From contig CALTTF010000049.1 of NCBI GenBank assembly GCA_943908385.1, forward strand, positions 1 through 13,479: DNA of 13,479 bases, written 5' to 3'. The position numbers and the translations under genes are program-made. Numbering within the stretch: the stretch's first letter is position 1; each line of letters opens with the position of its first letter. Shown piece by piece: positions 13,223-13,479 of this stretch. The stretch is from an uncultured Corynebacterium sp. (GTDB taxonomy: Bacteria > Actinomycetota > Actinomycetes > Mycobacteriales > Mycobacteriaceae). The notes below the pieces were generated by a model. That model was not told the origin of the DNA, made no database searches, and saw only the letters and a program-made list of their open reading frames with translations.

Positions 13223-13479
13223 TTAGGCCTCGTCGCCCTCTTCGTCGGTGTCGTCGTCATCGGCGTCGTCCTCGTCGTCTTCGAGGTCATCCCCGTCGTA
13301 GTCATCGAAGTCGTCGTCCTCGTCATCTTCATCGAGGTCGTTGTCATCGAGGTCGTCATCGTCATCATCGTCCGGGTCGTCGGCGCCGAAGATGTCGTAG
13401 ACATCGGGCTCGTCGAAGTCCTCGTCGTCCGGGTCGTCGGCGCCGAAGATGTCGTAGACATCGGGCTCGTCGAAGTCCT
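13223..13479 (-). CDS. C-terminal fragment of a protein with a highly acidic, repeated tail (start outside window)
   Basis: 84 residues are visible, entering at the window end and stopping at 13223. About half are Asp or Glu. The visible start has a 19-residue unit, DFDEPDVYDIFGADDPDDE, present twice in tandem and possibly continuing outside the window. After that comes a long Asp-rich run (DDDDDDDLDDNDLDEDDE) and the end DEEGDEA. Such tails are usually disordered and can bind basic proteins or Ca2+. The unit keeps aromatic and hydrophobic residues at fixed places (F, VY, IF), which suggests a short linear binding motif rather than filler. The body of the protein is not visible, so no function is proposed. 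A frameshifted Thr/Met-rich reading of this strand (13177-13461) is a shadow. Confidence 0.75.
   Translation of the reverse strand, partial: DFDEPDVYDIFGADDPDDEDFDEPDVYDIFGADDPDDDDDDDLDDNDLDEDDEDDDFDDYDGDDLEDDEDDADDDDTDEEGDEA
13371..13479. repeat. Perfect 57-bp in-frame tandem repeat inside the acidic-tail gene
   Basis: The unit at 13371-13427 repeats from 13428 to the window end; all 52 visible bases of the second copy are identical. The period is 57 bp, exactly 19 codons, so copies can be gained or lost without a frameshift. Identity at silent positions means recent duplication or ongoing homogenisation. Confidence 0.85.

Noticed and set aside
1..13479. CRISPR arrays, tRNA or rRNA genes, insertion sequences, transposase or integrase genes
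   Set aside because: I looked for regularly spaced repeats, cloverleaf tails, terminal inverted repeats and recombinase motifs and saw none I could support. The block at 5898-10354 therefore has no visible mobility gene.

Overview
The window looks like a piece of chromosome from a high-GC actinobacterium, most probably a Corynebacterium. The flanking genes are roughly two-thirds GC. Several genes have a TANNNT -10 hexamer ending 7-10 nt before the ATG with no Shine-Dalgarno, the pattern of leaderless mRNAs common in this group. There is also a GlxR/CRP-type palindrome and a LexA/SOS-type palindrome of the corynebacterial kind. The genus call is inference; no rRNA or other taxonomic marker is present.

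Layout: (1) 1-2032, minus: the long N-terminal part of a DeaD/CsdA-type DEAD-box RNA helicase with a DbpA-type RNA-binding domain, cut by the window start. (2) 2155-2871, minus: a two-helix membrane protein with a collagen-like Gly-X-Y tail. (3) 2872-3108: a divergent regulatory region with a GlxR-like box and a 21-bp tandem repeat. (4) 3109-5867, plus: two paralogous lipoproteins of exactly 206 aa each, on either side of a cytoplasmic GH32 beta-fructosidase. (5) 5898-10354, plus: a lower-GC block with a NUDIX/MutT-like hydrolase, a 972-aa PLD-SF2 helicase-DUF3427 protein 4 nt behind it, and a ParA/MinD-like ATPase. (6) 10351-12632, minus: a nucleoside hydrolase and an MFS transporter, transcribed transporter first and joined by a TAATG stop/start overlap. 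(7) 12633-12757: a divergent region with an SOS-like box, then a 153-aa hypothetical protein on the plus strand. (8) 13223-13479, minus: the acidic C-terminus of an unidentified protein with a perfect 57-bp tandem repeat, cut by the window end.

How the genes may work together: the MFS/nucleoside hydrolase pair looks like a translationally coupled nucleoside uptake and salvage unit. The GH32 enzyme lacks a signal peptide and so probably cleaves an imported sucrose-type sugar or sugar phosphate. The NUDIX-helicase-ParA block is the best candidate for an accessory system: it differs in base composition from its surroundings, its first two genes are tightly coupled, it has its own promoter, and its domains suit nucleic-acid or nucleotide surveillance. 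A phage-defence role is inferred and untested.
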